From WLMZ01 sp031367435 (GTDB taxonomy: Bacteria > Actinomycetota > Acidimicrobiia > Acidimicrobiales > Ilumatobacteraceae): 64,000 bases of DNA. Below are positions 34,770 through 43,126 of the stretch, piece by piece. Below the pieces are notes generated by a model, which made no database searches, was not told the DNA's origin, and saw only the letters and a program-made list of their open reading frames with translations. The stretch's first letter is position 1; the number at the start of each line of letters is the position of its first letter. Location of the stretch: assembly GCA_031367435.1 (NCBI GenBank), contig JANLPV010000048.1:62001-126000 (forward strand), in the 5' to 3' direction. Position numbers and translations under genes: made by a program.

Positions 34770-36884
34770 TCAGACGGCGTGCAGGAAGATCAACAGCGAT
34801 GATTCAGGATTCATCACAGGGAGTTGCAGACCGATTGCTGCTAGGTGAGCGCCTGAGAGCGTGATGCCATCTTTGAGCCATGAGGGCTGCGCGCGAGCCG
34901 GGCCGCGTTCGGCCCTGTCGGTAGGAAGCGGAATTCGTTCCAGTCGGTACTTCGCATCGTGGGTGAGGCCCGGTAGGCGTAACGGTGACGGCGTGAGACT
35001 CGCGTCGGTCGACAGTTGTGCGTACTCGATGAGGCCCTCAGTCCGATCTTGCGAATACACGCCGTGCGCGTGTGCTGCATTCGAGGTGGGATCGAAGCGC
35101 ACGACGTCGCCGGTGTGGAGCAGCGACCGAAAGCGTTTGTGGATAGCGATGCTCTCGGCCAAGGCAGAGCGTTCCGCTTCGGAAAGGTCGAGCAGGTTCC
35201 ATTCGACACCGAGGTGGCCGAACATTGCCGTCGACACGCGAAAGCTGAGCGAATGACGTCGTCCGGTGGTGTGGCTTCGCGTCGGGCCGATGTGCGCGCC
35301 CATCAGTTCCGGAGGAATGAACATCGACGCACCGCGTTGGATGGCCTGCCGCTCGAGTGCATCGTTGCAGTCGCTTGTCCACACACGTGAGGTGCGGCGC
35401 AGGATCTCATGGTCGATGCGTCCACCACCCGACGAGCAACTTTCGATTTCAACCGAAGGGTGGCGTGCGTGCAGCTCATCAATGAGGCGATATAGCGCGA
35501 GGGTTTGGGCATGCGTGCCGGCCGATGCAGCCTCGCCGCTTGCGTGCACGTGATTGCGATTCATGTCCCACTTCACGAAGCTGATGTCGTGATCGCGAAG
35601 GAGTGCGTCGAGCAGACCGAGGATGTAGTCGTACGCGTCTGGGTTGGCGAGGTCGAGTACCAACTGTTGGCGGCCGAGCACGGGCTCGTAGCCCTCTGTT
35701 CGTAGCGCCCACTCCGGATGGGCTCTGAACAGATCGCTGTCTGGATTCACCATCTCTGGCTCTACCCAGATGCCGAATTCCATTCCGAGGTCGCGAACGT
35801 GTGTGATGAGTGGCGCAAGACCATCGGGATACACCTCCGCCGACACCCACCAATCGCCGAGCCCTCGATGATCGTCGCGCCGTGACCCGAACCAGCCGTC
35901 ATCGAGCACAAAGCGCTCGATGCCAACGGTGGCGGCGGCATCGGCGAGTTGTTGCAGCCGACTCGTGTTCTGGTCGAAGTAGACAGCTTCCCAGGTGTTG
36001 AGCAGCACTGGACGCGGCATCGTTGGATGACTTGGTAAGGAGCGCAGTGAACGATGAAAGCCCCATGTGTTCGAGGTGAGCCCATTGGACGAGTAGGTCG
36101 CGACAACCTCGGGCGTGGTGTAGCTCTCTGCGGGCTCGAGCGACAACTCTCCCGGGTGGAAGAGCTCTCCCAGCTGAAGGTAACGCCGACCATCGGGCAA
36201 TACCTCGGCGAGCATATGGTGATTGCCGCTCCACGCGAGATGCGCGCCCCACACCTCGCCATGCCACTCGCCAAAGCCATTGATACCCGCGAAGACCAGT
36301 GGGGGGTGCTCGTGCGAAGTACGGCCACTGCGGTTCTCGGTGAGGAAGGTGCCACGATCGAACGACGTGCGATAGGGGTGCAGTTCGCGAGTCCATCGGC
36401 CGCTGAACTGCATCAACTCACGTGCCTGCGCCGGCAATGGCAACGTCACGGCGAGTTGATCGAGGAGATATCGATCGCTGGTACTGAGGTTGGTGACTAT
36501 CAGCTGCACAGTCAGCACGTGGCCGAGCGAGATCGTCGAGGCGAGCCGCAACTGAGCGACGGAGTCGAGCGCTGTGGTCGTGAGCGAATGGTTGCCCTGC
36601 AGCGAGTGCGATTCGTACACAAACCGCGGCGCCCACGCGGTACCGCGACGCCTGTGACCGAGCAGACCGGGTCGGCCTGGAAAGCCAGCCGCGTGTTCGG
36701 GCACAAGTGAGAGCGGAGCTTCTACGTCGAGACCGCCATGCGCAATGGGCCGGGCAGTGCTGGCGACGATGGCGTCGAGATCGCGGTCATCCCCGAGCGT
36801 CGCGCCCCAATGTCGGATTGTCGGTGCGCCGGTGGAGAGGTCGACAACGACGCTGGTGGTGGACCCGGCAAGATGAATCAACAC
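34770..36884 (-). CDS. Alpha-galactosidase, glycoside hydrolase family 36
   Basis: 704 aa from GTG 36884. Hydrolyses terminal alpha-1,6-galactosides such as melibiose or raffinose. Seen: N-terminal beta-sandwich, LDDGWFGSRRDDHRGLGDW, nucleophile Asp in SFVKWDMNRN (about 437) and acid/base Asp in TSDCNDALER (about 505), with SCSSGGGRIDHEIL between them. No signal peptide. The start is uncertain: the frame stays open upstream through a 16-bp repeat; GTG 36884 follows a GGGGG purine tract and gives a normal length. Alternatives are TTG 36881 and ATG 36923. With galT 3 kb away it suggests galactoside use. Confidence 0.9.
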   Translation of the reverse strand: MLIHLAGSTTSVVVDLSTGAPTIRHWGATLGDDRDLDAIVASTARPIAHGGLDVEAPLSLVPEHAAGFPGRPGLLGHRRRGTAWAPRFVYESHSLQGNHSLTTTALDSVAQLRLASTISLGHVLTVQLIVTNLSTSDRYLLDQLAVTLPLPAQARELMQFSGRWTRELHPYRTSFDRGTFLTENRSGRTSHEHPPLVFAGINGFGEWHGEVWGAHLAWSGNHHMLAEVLPDGRRYLQLGELFHPGELSLEPAESYTTPEVVATYSSNGLTSNTWGFHRSLRSLPSHPTMPRPVLLNTWEAVYFDQNTSRLQQLADAAATVGIERFVLDDGWFGSRRDDHRGLGDWWVSAEVYPDGLAPLITHVRDLGMEFGIWVEPEMVNPDSDLFRAHPEWALRTEGYEPVLGRQQLVLDLANPDAYDYILGLLDALLRDHDISFVKWDMNRNHVHASGEAASAGTHAQTLALYRLIDELHARHPSVEIESCSSGGGRIDHEILRRTSRVWTSDCNDALERQAIQRGASMFIPPELMGAHIGPTRSHTTGRRHSLSFRVSTAMFGHLGVEWNLLDLSEAERSALAESIAIHKRFRSLLHTGDVVRFDPTSNAAHAHGVYSQDRTEGLIEYAQLSTDASLTPSPLRLPGLTHDAKYRLERIPLPTDRAERGPARAQPSWLKDGITLSGAHLAAIGLQLPVMNPESSLLIFLHAV

Positions 36885-36904
36885 AACGACCCCCGACTCG
36901 ACAA

Positions 36905-36934
36905 CATCCCAACTCCACAGCATCCCAACTCCAC
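36905..36934. repeat. 16-bp-period direct repeat upstream of the alpha-galactosidase
   Basis: CATCCCAACTCCAC occurs at 36905-36918 and 36921-36934, with a degenerate third copy reaching into the ribosome-site region of the alpha-galactosidase gene. Confidence 0.65.
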
Positions 36935-36997
36935 GACCCCCGGCTCCACATGTTCCTCTCGGCACTCAACGTCGTCTCCAAACACTAGGACGGCGTG

Positions 36998-37603
36998 TCA
37001 GCGCAGATGCTTGGGGCGCACGCGGCGACCCTCGAGCATGATTGCAGAGTCGGCAGCGACGGTGGCCGCACCATGCAACACCTTGCCGAGCAACTTCAGC
37101 AGGGCGGCGCGCTCGCTGGCGGTGAGGCCGCTGAGGACGGCCTGTTCAATTTTGCGGATGCCGGGCAGCAGGCGGTTTGCCACGGCCTTACCCTCGTCGG
37201 TGATCTGCACAAGCATGCTGCGACGGTCGTCGGGGTTAGGCATTCGCCGCACCAAGCCTCGGTATTCGAGTTGGTCGAGCGTGCTTGTCATCGTGGCGGA
37301 GGACACCAGCATTCGTTCGCCGATGTCGCTCGGCGTGAGTGGCATCGCCGCGCCATCGATGATGGCGAGACTGTTCAGTACGGTCTGCGTCATGTCAAAG
37401 GTTGCGAGCATGCACCGTTCGATCTCTTGTATCAATGCGGCCCCGGTGCGGATGAGCGTGGCGTAGACCGCCGCCTTCTCAGGGTCACCGTCGGGGTATT
37501 CGTCGGCAAAGTCGACGCCGACAGTTACGACGCCCAACGCGGCTGGCGAGGACGAACTGGTGCTCGCCTTACGTAACCGCGTTGGTCGCCGTGCTTCAGA
37601 CAC
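36998..37603 (-). CDS. MarR family transcriptional regulator
   Basis: 201 aa from GTG 37603. Winged-helix regulator: helices MLATFDMTQTVLNSLAIIDG, the recognition region PSDIGERMLVSSATMTSTLDQLEYRGLV, the wing RRMPNPDDRRSMLVQITDEGK and a C-terminal dimerisation helix. The N-terminal 30 residues before VGVDFADEYPDGD look disordered. GTG 37603 overlaps the stop of the monooxygenase gene by 8 bp, so it is probably the coupled start; TTG 37537 is the alternative. It likely represses its own operon through the palindrome at 37920-37929. Confidence 0.87.
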   Translation of the reverse strand: MSEARRPTRLRKASTSSSSPAALGVVTVGVDFADEYPDGDPEKAAVYATLIRTGAALIQEIERCMLATFDMTQTVLNSLAIIDGAAMPLTPSDIGERMLVSSATMTSTLDQLEYRGLVRRMPNPDDRRSMLVQITDEGKAVANRLLPGIRKIEQAVLSGLTASERAALLKLLGKVLHGAATVAADSAIMLEGRRVRPKHLR

Positions 37604-37868
37604 TCTGGAAGATCTCAATGCGCGGGGCGGACGTGACACCGGCGCGCTGCATAGCAGCTCCGAACTTCGCGTCGTTGGTAAAGGCTTCGGCTTGGGCCAC
37701 CGAGGGGAACTCGTGGGTGATGAAGACGTCGTTGGCATCGGCTGGGGCGCGCAGAACGCGATGGTCGGTGCAACCGTGCTCGGCACGGACGGTCTCAACT
37801 TCGTCGTAGACCGAACGCCACGCGGCGTAATCGGCGACGGAATGGCGGACGACAAGTGTTGCGCTCAT
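37596..37868 (-). CDS. Small ferredoxin-like-fold protein, antibiotic biosynthesis monooxygenase (ABM)-like
   Basis: 90 aa. Dimeric alpha-beta barrel type protein: VVRHSVADYAAWRSVYDEV, then GCTDHRVLRAPADANDVFITHEFPSVAQAEAFTND, ending RIEIFQSV. Such proteins include quinol monooxygenases and uncharacterised stress proteins. First gene of a two-gene operon with the MarR regulator, so it may be induced by a small aromatic ligand. ATG 37868 with GAGAAAGAG about 9 nt upstream. Confidence 0.75.
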   Translation of the reverse strand: MSATLVVRHSVADYAAWRSVYDEVETVRAEHGCTDHRVLRAPADANDVFITHEFPSVAQAEAFTNDAKFGAAMQRAGVTSAPRIEIFQSV

Positions 37869-37916
37869 GACTGGACTCTTTCTCTCGATCGGAAGCTACT
37901 TGCTTCGGCTCGATGC

Positions 37917-37945
37917 ACCCTACATGTAGTTTGGTTCGGAGTCAA
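37917..37945 (-). promoter_or_regulatory. Sigma-70-type promoter of the ABM-marR operon
   Basis: On the minus strand TTGACT (37940-37945) and TAGGGT (37917-37922) are separated by exactly 17 bp. A transcript would start near 37910 and have a leader of about 40 nt before ATG 37868. Confidence 0.65.
37920..37929. promoter_or_regulatory. 10-bp perfect palindrome CTACATGTAG, probable MarR operator
   Basis: The palindrome overlaps the -10 box of the ABM-marR promoter, the usual position of an autoregulatory MarR site. A second dyad, GTTCGGA (37934-37940) and TCCGAAC (37956-37962), surrounds the -35 box. Confidence 0.5.
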
Positions 37946-38062
37946 GTAATTTAGGTCCGAACTAAAATGACTTGGCGAGTGAGGCTGATCTGTCGGTTGA
38001 TGCCGGCGCGCAATACGATCAAACGTCCGACGTAACCGAACCGACAGGCCAGGAGGCCCGCG

Positions 38063-38521
38063 TTGCCATCGATCACTCCGTTCCTTTGGTTCGACACCGA
38101 TCTCGCTGAACCAATCGCGTACTACGCGTCTATCTTTCCCAACGTTGGAGCGCCGGTGAGCGTGACGCACGACGACACCCCGATCTTCGCCGCCACCATC
38201 GAGTTGTGCGGCCAACAGTTGATGCTTCTCAACGGTGGTCCTGCCCATGCCGGCTTCACCGAGGCCATCTCCATGTTCGTGAGCGTTGATACCCAGGACG
38301 AGATCGATGACCTGTGGGAGCGGTTGACCAACGACGGCGGTGAGCCCAGTCGATGTGGCTGGCTGAAGGATCGCTATGGCTTGTCGTGGCAGATCGTTCC
38401 GACGATGCTCGGCAACGTGCTCGGCTCACCCGACCGGATCCGGGCTCAGCAGGCCATTGACTCGATGATGCAGATGGGCAAGCTGGACATCGCAGCACTT
38501 CAGGCGGCGTACGACCGCTGA
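38063..38521 (+). CDS. PhnB/3-demethylubiquinone methyltransferase-like VOC protein
   Basis: 152 aa VOC-fold protein. Seen: the family opening PSITPFLWFDTDLAEPIAYYASIFP, TIELCGQQLMLLNGGP, and the closing GWLKDRYGLSWQIVPTMLG. Despite the family name these are not true methyltransferases. The start is TTG 38063, supported by a strong AGGAGG 7 nt upstream. The C-terminal extension RAQQAIDSMMQMGKLDIAAL is typical. Divergent from the ABM-marR operon, sharing the intergenic dyads, so it might respond to the same MarR protein. Confidence 0.85.
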   Translation: MPSITPFLWFDTDLAEPIAYYASIFPNVGAPVSVTHDDTPIFAATIELCGQQLMLLNGGPAHAGFTEAISMFVSVDTQDEIDDLWERLTNDGGEPSRCGWLKDRYGLSWQIVPTMLGNVLGSPDRIRAQQAIDSMMQMGKLDIAALQAAYDR

Positions 38522-38652
38522 ATCAGGTAGCGGAAGGGACTCTAAATATTTTTCGGATGGAGTTGGTATCGAACATATGTTCGATTAACGTCAGGGTTGT
38601 TGATCTTCCCCGATCGCTTGTCCGCTACAGGTTTCGAGTTATTGGAGGTGTA

Positions 38653-39999
38653 ATGCACGTTCTTGATGTCGATGTTGATGTTGATGTTGTTGATGTTGAT
38701 GTTGTTGATGTTGTTGATGTTGGCGATGTTGTTGATGGTGGCGATGTTATTGATGAGTTCCGCGGATTGCGTGGGTATCAGCGCGACGAGGCGTTCATGG
38801 GTGTCGAGCGCGAGATTCGCCGGTTGCAGGCGATGCAATACGACATGCTCGCCGAGGTCAAGCAGTCGTTGTCGTTCGTTGATGACGGCCATCATTCGCC
38901 GGCGACATGGGTGGCAGCGGTCACCAATTGCTCGCGTGGCGGTGCCCATCGTCGGGTGCACACCGCCGCGCTGCTGCACGACCTGCCGGTGTTGGCATTG
39001 GCGGTCCGTGCCGGGGAAGTCGGTGGCGATCAGCTGCAGTTAGTGATGAAGTTGTGGTTGAACCCGCGCTGTCGTGAGCATCTCGGCGCAGCGCAAGATC
39101 TGTTGGTCGGACATGCGCGGTCGTTGACCTTGCGTGAGTTCGCGCAGATCTGTGAACGGTTCCAGGCCCACACCGATCCTGATGGCAACCATCGCGATCA
39201 TGAGCTGTCACGGCAGAACCGCAGCATCAGCCAGAGCGCTATTGGTGCCGGGCACATTCTGCATGCCGAAGGAGACGCGTTGTCGGGTGAGGTGCTCTCC
39301 AAGATTTTGGATGATCACGCCACTGCCGAATATGAGATCGACGTTGCCGATCTGCACGCCACCTACGGTGACGACGCGAAGCAATATCAGCTGGCGCGCA
39401 CTGCCACACAACGCCGATACGACGCGCTCGTTGCCATCTTTCTGAAGGCATCCGGTGCAAACGGAACAGCGCGGGTGACGCCGTTGGTGAACATCATCAC
39501 CAACGAGCACACGCTCAATCAGATTGTCGGCAATTACTACGCCAACCCGGACGCGCACGCTGCCGCCGAGCCGCCAACGTCGGACCACATGTGGCTCTGC
39601 CAAACCGCCACCGGTGCACCCGTCGCAGCGGCCGATCTCCTCGTCGCTGCATTGATTGGCCAGATCCGCCGTGTTGTTGTTGATTCAGCGGGCCGAGTGG
39701 TTGATCTGGGCAGGCGATCACGATTGTTTACCGGAGCCGCACGTGAAGCCGTGCTGCTCGCCGGTGACCGATGTTGTTGGCCCGGCTGTGGTCGGCACGG
39801 ACCACAGATCGATCACCTCAACCCCTGGGCGCGCGCAGGCGGCGTAACCTCTCCCCTCAACGGCGCACCCCTTTGCGGTCGACACAACCGCTACAAACAT
39901 CTCGCCGGTACCACCACTTCCCGCCGCGCTGACGGCTGGCATCACCACCGTCTCGATGACACAGAAATCGCACCGCGCTTCGGTGGGGCTGCACAATGA
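38653..39999 (+). CDS. DUF222 / HNH endonuclease domain protein (13E12 repeat family)
   Basis: 448 aa. Actinobacterial protein family with an N-terminal DUF222 region and a C-terminal HNH nuclease. Seen: WVAAVTNCSRGGAHRRVHTAALL (DUF222), and from about residue 374 CCWPGCGRHGPQIDHLNPW with NGAPLCGRHNRYKH, the zinc Cys pairs and HNH core. The family is multicopy in actinobacteria and of unproven function, perhaps mobile. Residues 4-35 are a Val-Asp repeat encoded by GTTGAT repeats, which the family lacks. ATG 38653 is preceded by GGAGGTG. The stop overlaps the galT start (ATGA). Confidence 0.88.
   Translation: MHVLDVDVDVDVVDVDVVDVVDVGDVVDGGDVIDEFRGLRGYQRDEAFMGVEREIRRLQAMQYDMLAEVKQSLSFVDDGHHSPATWVAAVTNCSRGGAHRRVHTAALLHDLPVLALAVRAGEVGGDQLQLVMKLWLNPRCREHLGAAQDLLVGHARSLTLREFAQICERFQAHTDPDGNHRDHELSRQNRSISQSAIGAGHILHAEGDALSGEVLSKILDDHATAEYEIDVADLHATYGDDAKQYQLARTATQRRYDALVAIFLKASGANGTARVTPLVNIITNEHTLNQIVGNYYANPDAHAAAEPPTSDHMWLCQTATGAPVAAADLLVAALIGQIRRVVVDSAGRVVDLGRRSRLFTGAAREAVLLAGDRCCWPGCGRHGPQIDHLNPWARAGGVTSPLNGAPLCGRHNRYKHLAGTTTSRRADGWHHHRLDDTEIAPRFGGAAQ
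38663..38757. repeat. GTTGAT-type microsatellite encoding a Val-Asp tract
   Basis: Irregular runs of GAT, GTT and GTC triplets give repeated Val-Asp dipeptides at the N-terminus of the HNH protein. The 3-bp periodicity keeps the frame whatever the copy number. Confidence 0.85.
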
Positions 40000-40895
40000 C
40001 TGAGATGAATCGTGACGAGACTTGGGTGCCCGAAGTCGATCAGCGTGTCGACGCGTATCTCGGCACGGTCGTGCATGTGGTTGGCTCGCGCCAAGCGCGG
40101 CCGAATCTCCCAAACGTCGGTTGCCCGTTTTGCCCCGGCGGCCTCGAGGCACCTGACCCGTACGACGTGCGTTGGTTCTCCAACCGATGGCCGGCGATGC
40201 CCGACGACCGGTGCGAGGTCGTCCTCTACACACCCGACCACAACGCAACATTCTGGTCGCTCGGTATAGGCGGCGTTCGCAAGGTCATCGATCTCTGGAC
40301 GCAAAGATCGAGCGAACTTGGCGCGCGTGACGACGTCGAATTCGTGTTGGTGTTCGAGAATCGCGGTGTCGAAGTCGGCGCCACTATTTCGCATCCGCAC
40401 GGTCAGATCTATGCGTACGATCACGTTCCCGACCGACCGCGACGTGTCTTTGAAGCGGGTTGGCAACCGGAGGCCGAACCGGGCGACCGTTTGGTGGCTG
40501 AGGCTGGCGGCTGGCGGGCCTATGTGCCTGCGGCGTCTACGTATCCGGTGGCCGTCACGCTCGCACCGCTGCAGCGCGTGGCCGATCTGACCGCGCTCAG
40601 CGATGAAGGACGCACCGATCTCGCGACGCTCCTCGTACACGTGTTCGAGCGGCTCGACGCGCTGTACGGCCAACCATTGCCGTACATGATGTGGCTTATG
40701 CAGTGTCCTACCGGCGACGAAGACTGGGCAGACGGTTGGTTCCACATTGAAATCGTCTCGCCGTGGCGGGATGCGGGGGTACCACGGTTCATCGCTGCCG
40801 CAGAAGTCGCGTGCGGCGAGTACTTCAACCCCGTGATCCCCGAGATGCTCGCCGGGCGTCTGCGCGACGTCGGTCAGTCCCCTTCGCCGTCTTGA
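39996..40895 (+). CDS. galT: Galactose-1-phosphate uridylyltransferase
   Basis: 299 aa. Leloir pathway enzyme exchanging UMP between UDP-glucose and galactose-1-phosphate through a uridylyl-histidine. Seen: CPFCPGG with the zinc cysteines (43 and 46), RWFSNRWPAM, VVLYTPDHNATF, FENRGVEVGATISHPHGQIYAY with the active-site His of HPHGQ near 136, and GWFHIEIVSP. Slightly shorter than typical GalT (330-350 aa). It starts inside the HNH gene stop (4 bp) and ends overlapping the convergent lgt gene by 22 bp. The GH36 alpha-galactosidase nearby gives a substrate source. Confidence 0.93.
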   Translation: MTEMNRDETWVPEVDQRVDAYLGTVVHVVGSRQARPNLPNVGCPFCPGGLEAPDPYDVRWFSNRWPAMPDDRCEVVLYTPDHNATFWSLGIGGVRKVIDLWTQRSSELGARDDVEFVLVFENRGVEVGATISHPHGQIYAYDHVPDRPRRVFEAGWQPEAEPGDRLVAEAGGWRAYVPAASTYPVAVTLAPLQRVADLTALSDEGRTDLATLLVHVFERLDALYGQPLPYMMWLMQCPTGDEDWADGWFHIEIVSPWRDAGVPRFIAAAEVACGEYFNPVIPEMLAGRLRDVGQSPSPS

Positions 40896-41938
40896 AGGTC
40901 CCCATCGCTGTCGTCGCGGTCGTCATTGTCGCCGCTGATCGCACCGTCGCTGTCGTCGATCTCGGTGTCGCGGTCATCGCGGTCGTCGCAGTCGTCGCGG
41001 TCGCTGTCGCGGTCGTCGACGTACTCGCTGTCGTCGCGGTCGTGAACCTCGTCATTGGTTTCGTCAGCCTCGATCTCGTTGGATGGCTCGCTGAGCGCAG
41101 GGGCAAGAGCGCGACGTGATGAGATCACGAGATACACACCTACGCCGAGCACCGTTGCGAGCGAGACCCACTGATTCCAGCGCAGGCCACCAACGTGGTG
41201 AGCCTCGTCGATGCGTAAGCCCTCGACAAAGAAGCGAATCACGCCATAGCCCAAGAGATACAGCGCCATCAGATGACCGACACGAAGCTTGGCGCGTCGA
41301 CCGATGATCACCAAGATGCCGCACAGGCACAAGTTGGCCAGCGACTCGTAGAGAAACGTTGGGTGAAAGGTCGTGCCCGGTGGGTAACCCTTACCACCCG
41401 GAACGTTTGGGAAATGAGCCGCATCGATGAGGTTCGCATTGATGCGAAGTCCCCACGGCAAGGTGGTCGGGCGGCCGAAGAGTTCTTGGTTCCACCAGTT
41501 CCCCCATCGGCCGATTGATTGGGCCAGGGGTAGGGCCGGGGCCGCACAATCAAGCGCCACCGCGACCGGAATATTGCGGCGGCGAATCGCCCACACTCCC
41601 GCCGAGGTGCCAAAGAGAATGCCGCCCGGAATGCCGAGGCCGCCTTGCCAGATCTTGGGGATGTCGAGCAGGTGATGGGAGAACTTCGACCAATCGGTAG
41701 CTACGTGATAGAGCCGAGCACCGATCACGCCGGCGATCACACCCCACATCGCGATCGAGTTGGCATCATCGCGGGTACCAATGCCGCGTTTTTCGAATCG
41801 GCGACCCATCAGCCACACGCCGGCGACGACGCCGAGCGCGATCATGAGCCCATAGGCGTGGATGCGCAGGGGACCGATGCTGAGCGTGCCGCTCGACGGA
41901 CTTGGCAGACTGGCGATGATGCTGCTGACACGAATCAC
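40874..41938 (-). CDS. lgt: Prolipoprotein diacylglyceryl transferase with long acidic C-terminal tail
   Basis: 354 aa integral membrane enzyme that attaches diacylglycerol to the lipobox Cys of prelipoproteins, such as the two binding proteins in this window. Seen: IHAYGLMIALGVVAGVWLMGRRFEKRG, the signature GRWGNWWNQELFG at about 142 (Phe to Trp variant), and PTFLYESLANL. Residues 281-354 form an extra Asp/Arg-rich tail (DRDDSEYVDDRDSDRDD), encoded by GTC/GCG-rich codon repeats and absent from standard Lgt. GTG 41938 overlaps the upstream hydrolase stop by 4 bp. Confidence 0.93.
   Translation of the reverse strand: MIRVSSIIASLPSPSSGTLSIGPLRIHAYGLMIALGVVAGVWLMGRRFEKRGIGTRDDANSIAMWGVIAGVIGARLYHVATDWSKFSHHLLDIPKIWQGGLGIPGGILFGTSAGVWAIRRRNIPVAVALDCAAPALPLAQSIGRWGNWWNQELFGRPTTLPWGLRINANLIDAAHFPNVPGGKGYPPGTTFHPTFLYESLANLCLCGILVIIGRRAKLRVGHLMALYLLGYGVIRFFVEGLRIDEAHHVGGLRWNQWVSLATVLGVGVYLVISSRRALAPALSEPSNEIEADETNDEVHDRDDSEYVDDRDSDRDDCDDRDDRDTEIDDSDGAISGDNDDRDDSDGDLQDGEGD
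40905..41045. repeat. Codon-level simple repeat encoding the acidic Lgt tail
   Basis: On the plus strand the region is built from GTCGTCGCG/GTC units; read on the minus strand it gives Asp-Arg-Asp-Asp repeats. It lies at the 3' end of lgt. Confidence 0.75.
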
Positions 41939-42696
41939 GCTGTGGTCACTCGATTCGCGAAGGCCACCGCTTCGGCAAAGATCAGTTCCTTGTCGTAGTC
42001 CTGCGTGGCCACGTGATAGCTGCGTTCGAGGGTGATCCGTTCGATCGGTCCTCCCCATGTGGTGGCGAGATGCTCGGCCTGCGCTGGGTCAACGACATGG
42101 TCTTGAGGCGAGTTCATCAGCAGGAGTGGCATTCGTAGCGATGGAAAGGTGGGTTCGACGATTGCTGCGCCGTCGGTGAGCATGCTCAATAGACATGGCA
42201 CCGGCGTACCGTCGTAAGAGTTTTCTTTCGTCTCGGGGTCGGCGATGTCTGATCCGATGCCTGGCATCACCAGGGTGCCGCTATCGATGACGCCCTGCAG
42301 CATGGCAATGACTTCCGGGGCTTGCGCCTGCGCTACCGGATTGATGCAGACGATGCCCGCAATATCGGGGTGCTGGCCAACGCTCCACAGAGCAAGCAGC
42401 CCCCCCATGCTGAGTCCGGCCACAACGACGGACGAGCAGCGAGCCGTGAGCCGCTGGTAGGCCGCCTCGACCTCGCCACTCCAATCGACCCACCGGGTGG
42501 TGAGCAGGTCGTCCACGGTGGTGCCGTGGCCAGGCAAGCGCGGCAACTCCACGTTGTATCCCGCGGCGGCGAACGCCTCGGCGAGACCGCGCATAGAGTC
42601 AGGGTTACCGGTGAATCCGTGAATCACGAGTGCGCCACGGTTACCTGCGACGGTGTGTGACCACGCGTCGGCGCCTGGCAGGATCGGAAGAGTCAT
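41935..42696 (-). CDS. Alpha/beta hydrolase (carboxylesterase/monoacylglycerol-lipase-like)
   Basis: 253 aa serine hydrolase. Seen: oxyanion HGFTGNPDSMRGLAEAF, LPGHGTT, nucleophile elbow GLSMGG (about 96), and the closing Asp (SPQDHVVDPAQ) and His (SYHVATQDYD). The pattern resembles the carboxylesterase Est30/monoacylglycerol lipase group. Translationally coupled to lgt (GTGA), which suggests a link to lipid handling in the membrane. No signal peptide. No clear -10 or ribosome site was found upstream. Confidence 0.88.
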   Translation of the reverse strand: MTLPILPGADAWSHTVAGNRGALVIHGFTGNPDSMRGLAEAFAAAGYNVELPRLPGHGTTVDDLLTTRWVDWSGEVEAAYQRLTARCSSVVVAGLSMGGLLALWSVGQHPDIAGIVCINPVAQAQAPEVIAMLQGVIDSGTLVMPGIGSDIADPETKENSYDGTPVPCLLSMLTDGAAIVEPTFPSLRMPLLLMNSPQDHVVDPAQAEHLATTWGGPIERITLERSYHVATQDYDKELIFAEAVAFANRVTTA

Positions 42697-42787
42697 GGCT
42701 CATGTTCTATCGCATCAGCGCGGGTGCGGGCGAGCGCCCTGCGCTGGTCGATGTGCGCGAGATGGTTGCTAGATGGGTGCTAGATGT

Positions 42788-43099
42788 CTAGATGTACGGA
42801 TCGTCTCTGGAGAGCGGCAGCTGCCACCACTCCTTGGGGGAACCTTCCGTCTCCCACTCGGGGAACGGATAGATGCAGTTCACCGGACACACAGGCAGGC
42901 ACTTGTCGCAACCACTGCACAACTCGGGCACGATCACGACGTCGGCACCATGGTTAAAAATCGCTCCGAACTGGCTGGGGCAGTGGCGAAGGCAGGCGTC
43001 GCAGTTGATGCATTCGAGCATCTCGATGCGGACCGGCGCATTCTTCCACTTGGGGTTGCGCGTATGCAGTTGAATGCGTTCGGTGCGGGTGGCGCCCAT
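42788..43099 (-). CDS. Ferredoxin with two 4Fe-4S cluster motifs
   Basis: 103 aa electron carrier. Two cluster motifs: CINCDACLRHCP and CSGCDKCLPVCP, with a longer insert between them than in clostridial ferredoxins and a C-terminal extension EWETEGSPKEWWQLPLSRDDPYI. The start follows TACACT by 7 nt (leaderless spacing). Could serve as an electron partner of PFOR at the left end, but this is inference. The 91-bp gap downstream of it contains only short GCTAGATG repeats. Confidence 0.9.
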   Translation of the reverse strand: MGATRTERIQLHTRNPKWKNAPVRIEMLECINCDACLRHCPSQFGAIFNHGADVVIVPELCSGCDKCLPVCPVNCIYPFPEWETEGSPKEWWQLPLSRDDPYI

Positions 43100-43106
43100 C
43101 GTGGCG

Positions 43107-43112
43107 AGTGTA
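43107..43112 (-). promoter_or_regulatory. Putative -10 box (TACACT) of the ferredoxin gene, leaderless spacing
   Basis: On the minus strand TACACT is followed by 7 nt and ATG 43099. Confidence 0.5.
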
Positions 43113-43126
43113 GAGCGGGTCGTGGT

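Noticed and set aside
36738..37466. A 242-codon plus-strand frame opposite the MarR gene
   Set aside because: The minus strand carries a clear MarR winged-helix sequence, an operon partner and a matching promoter.
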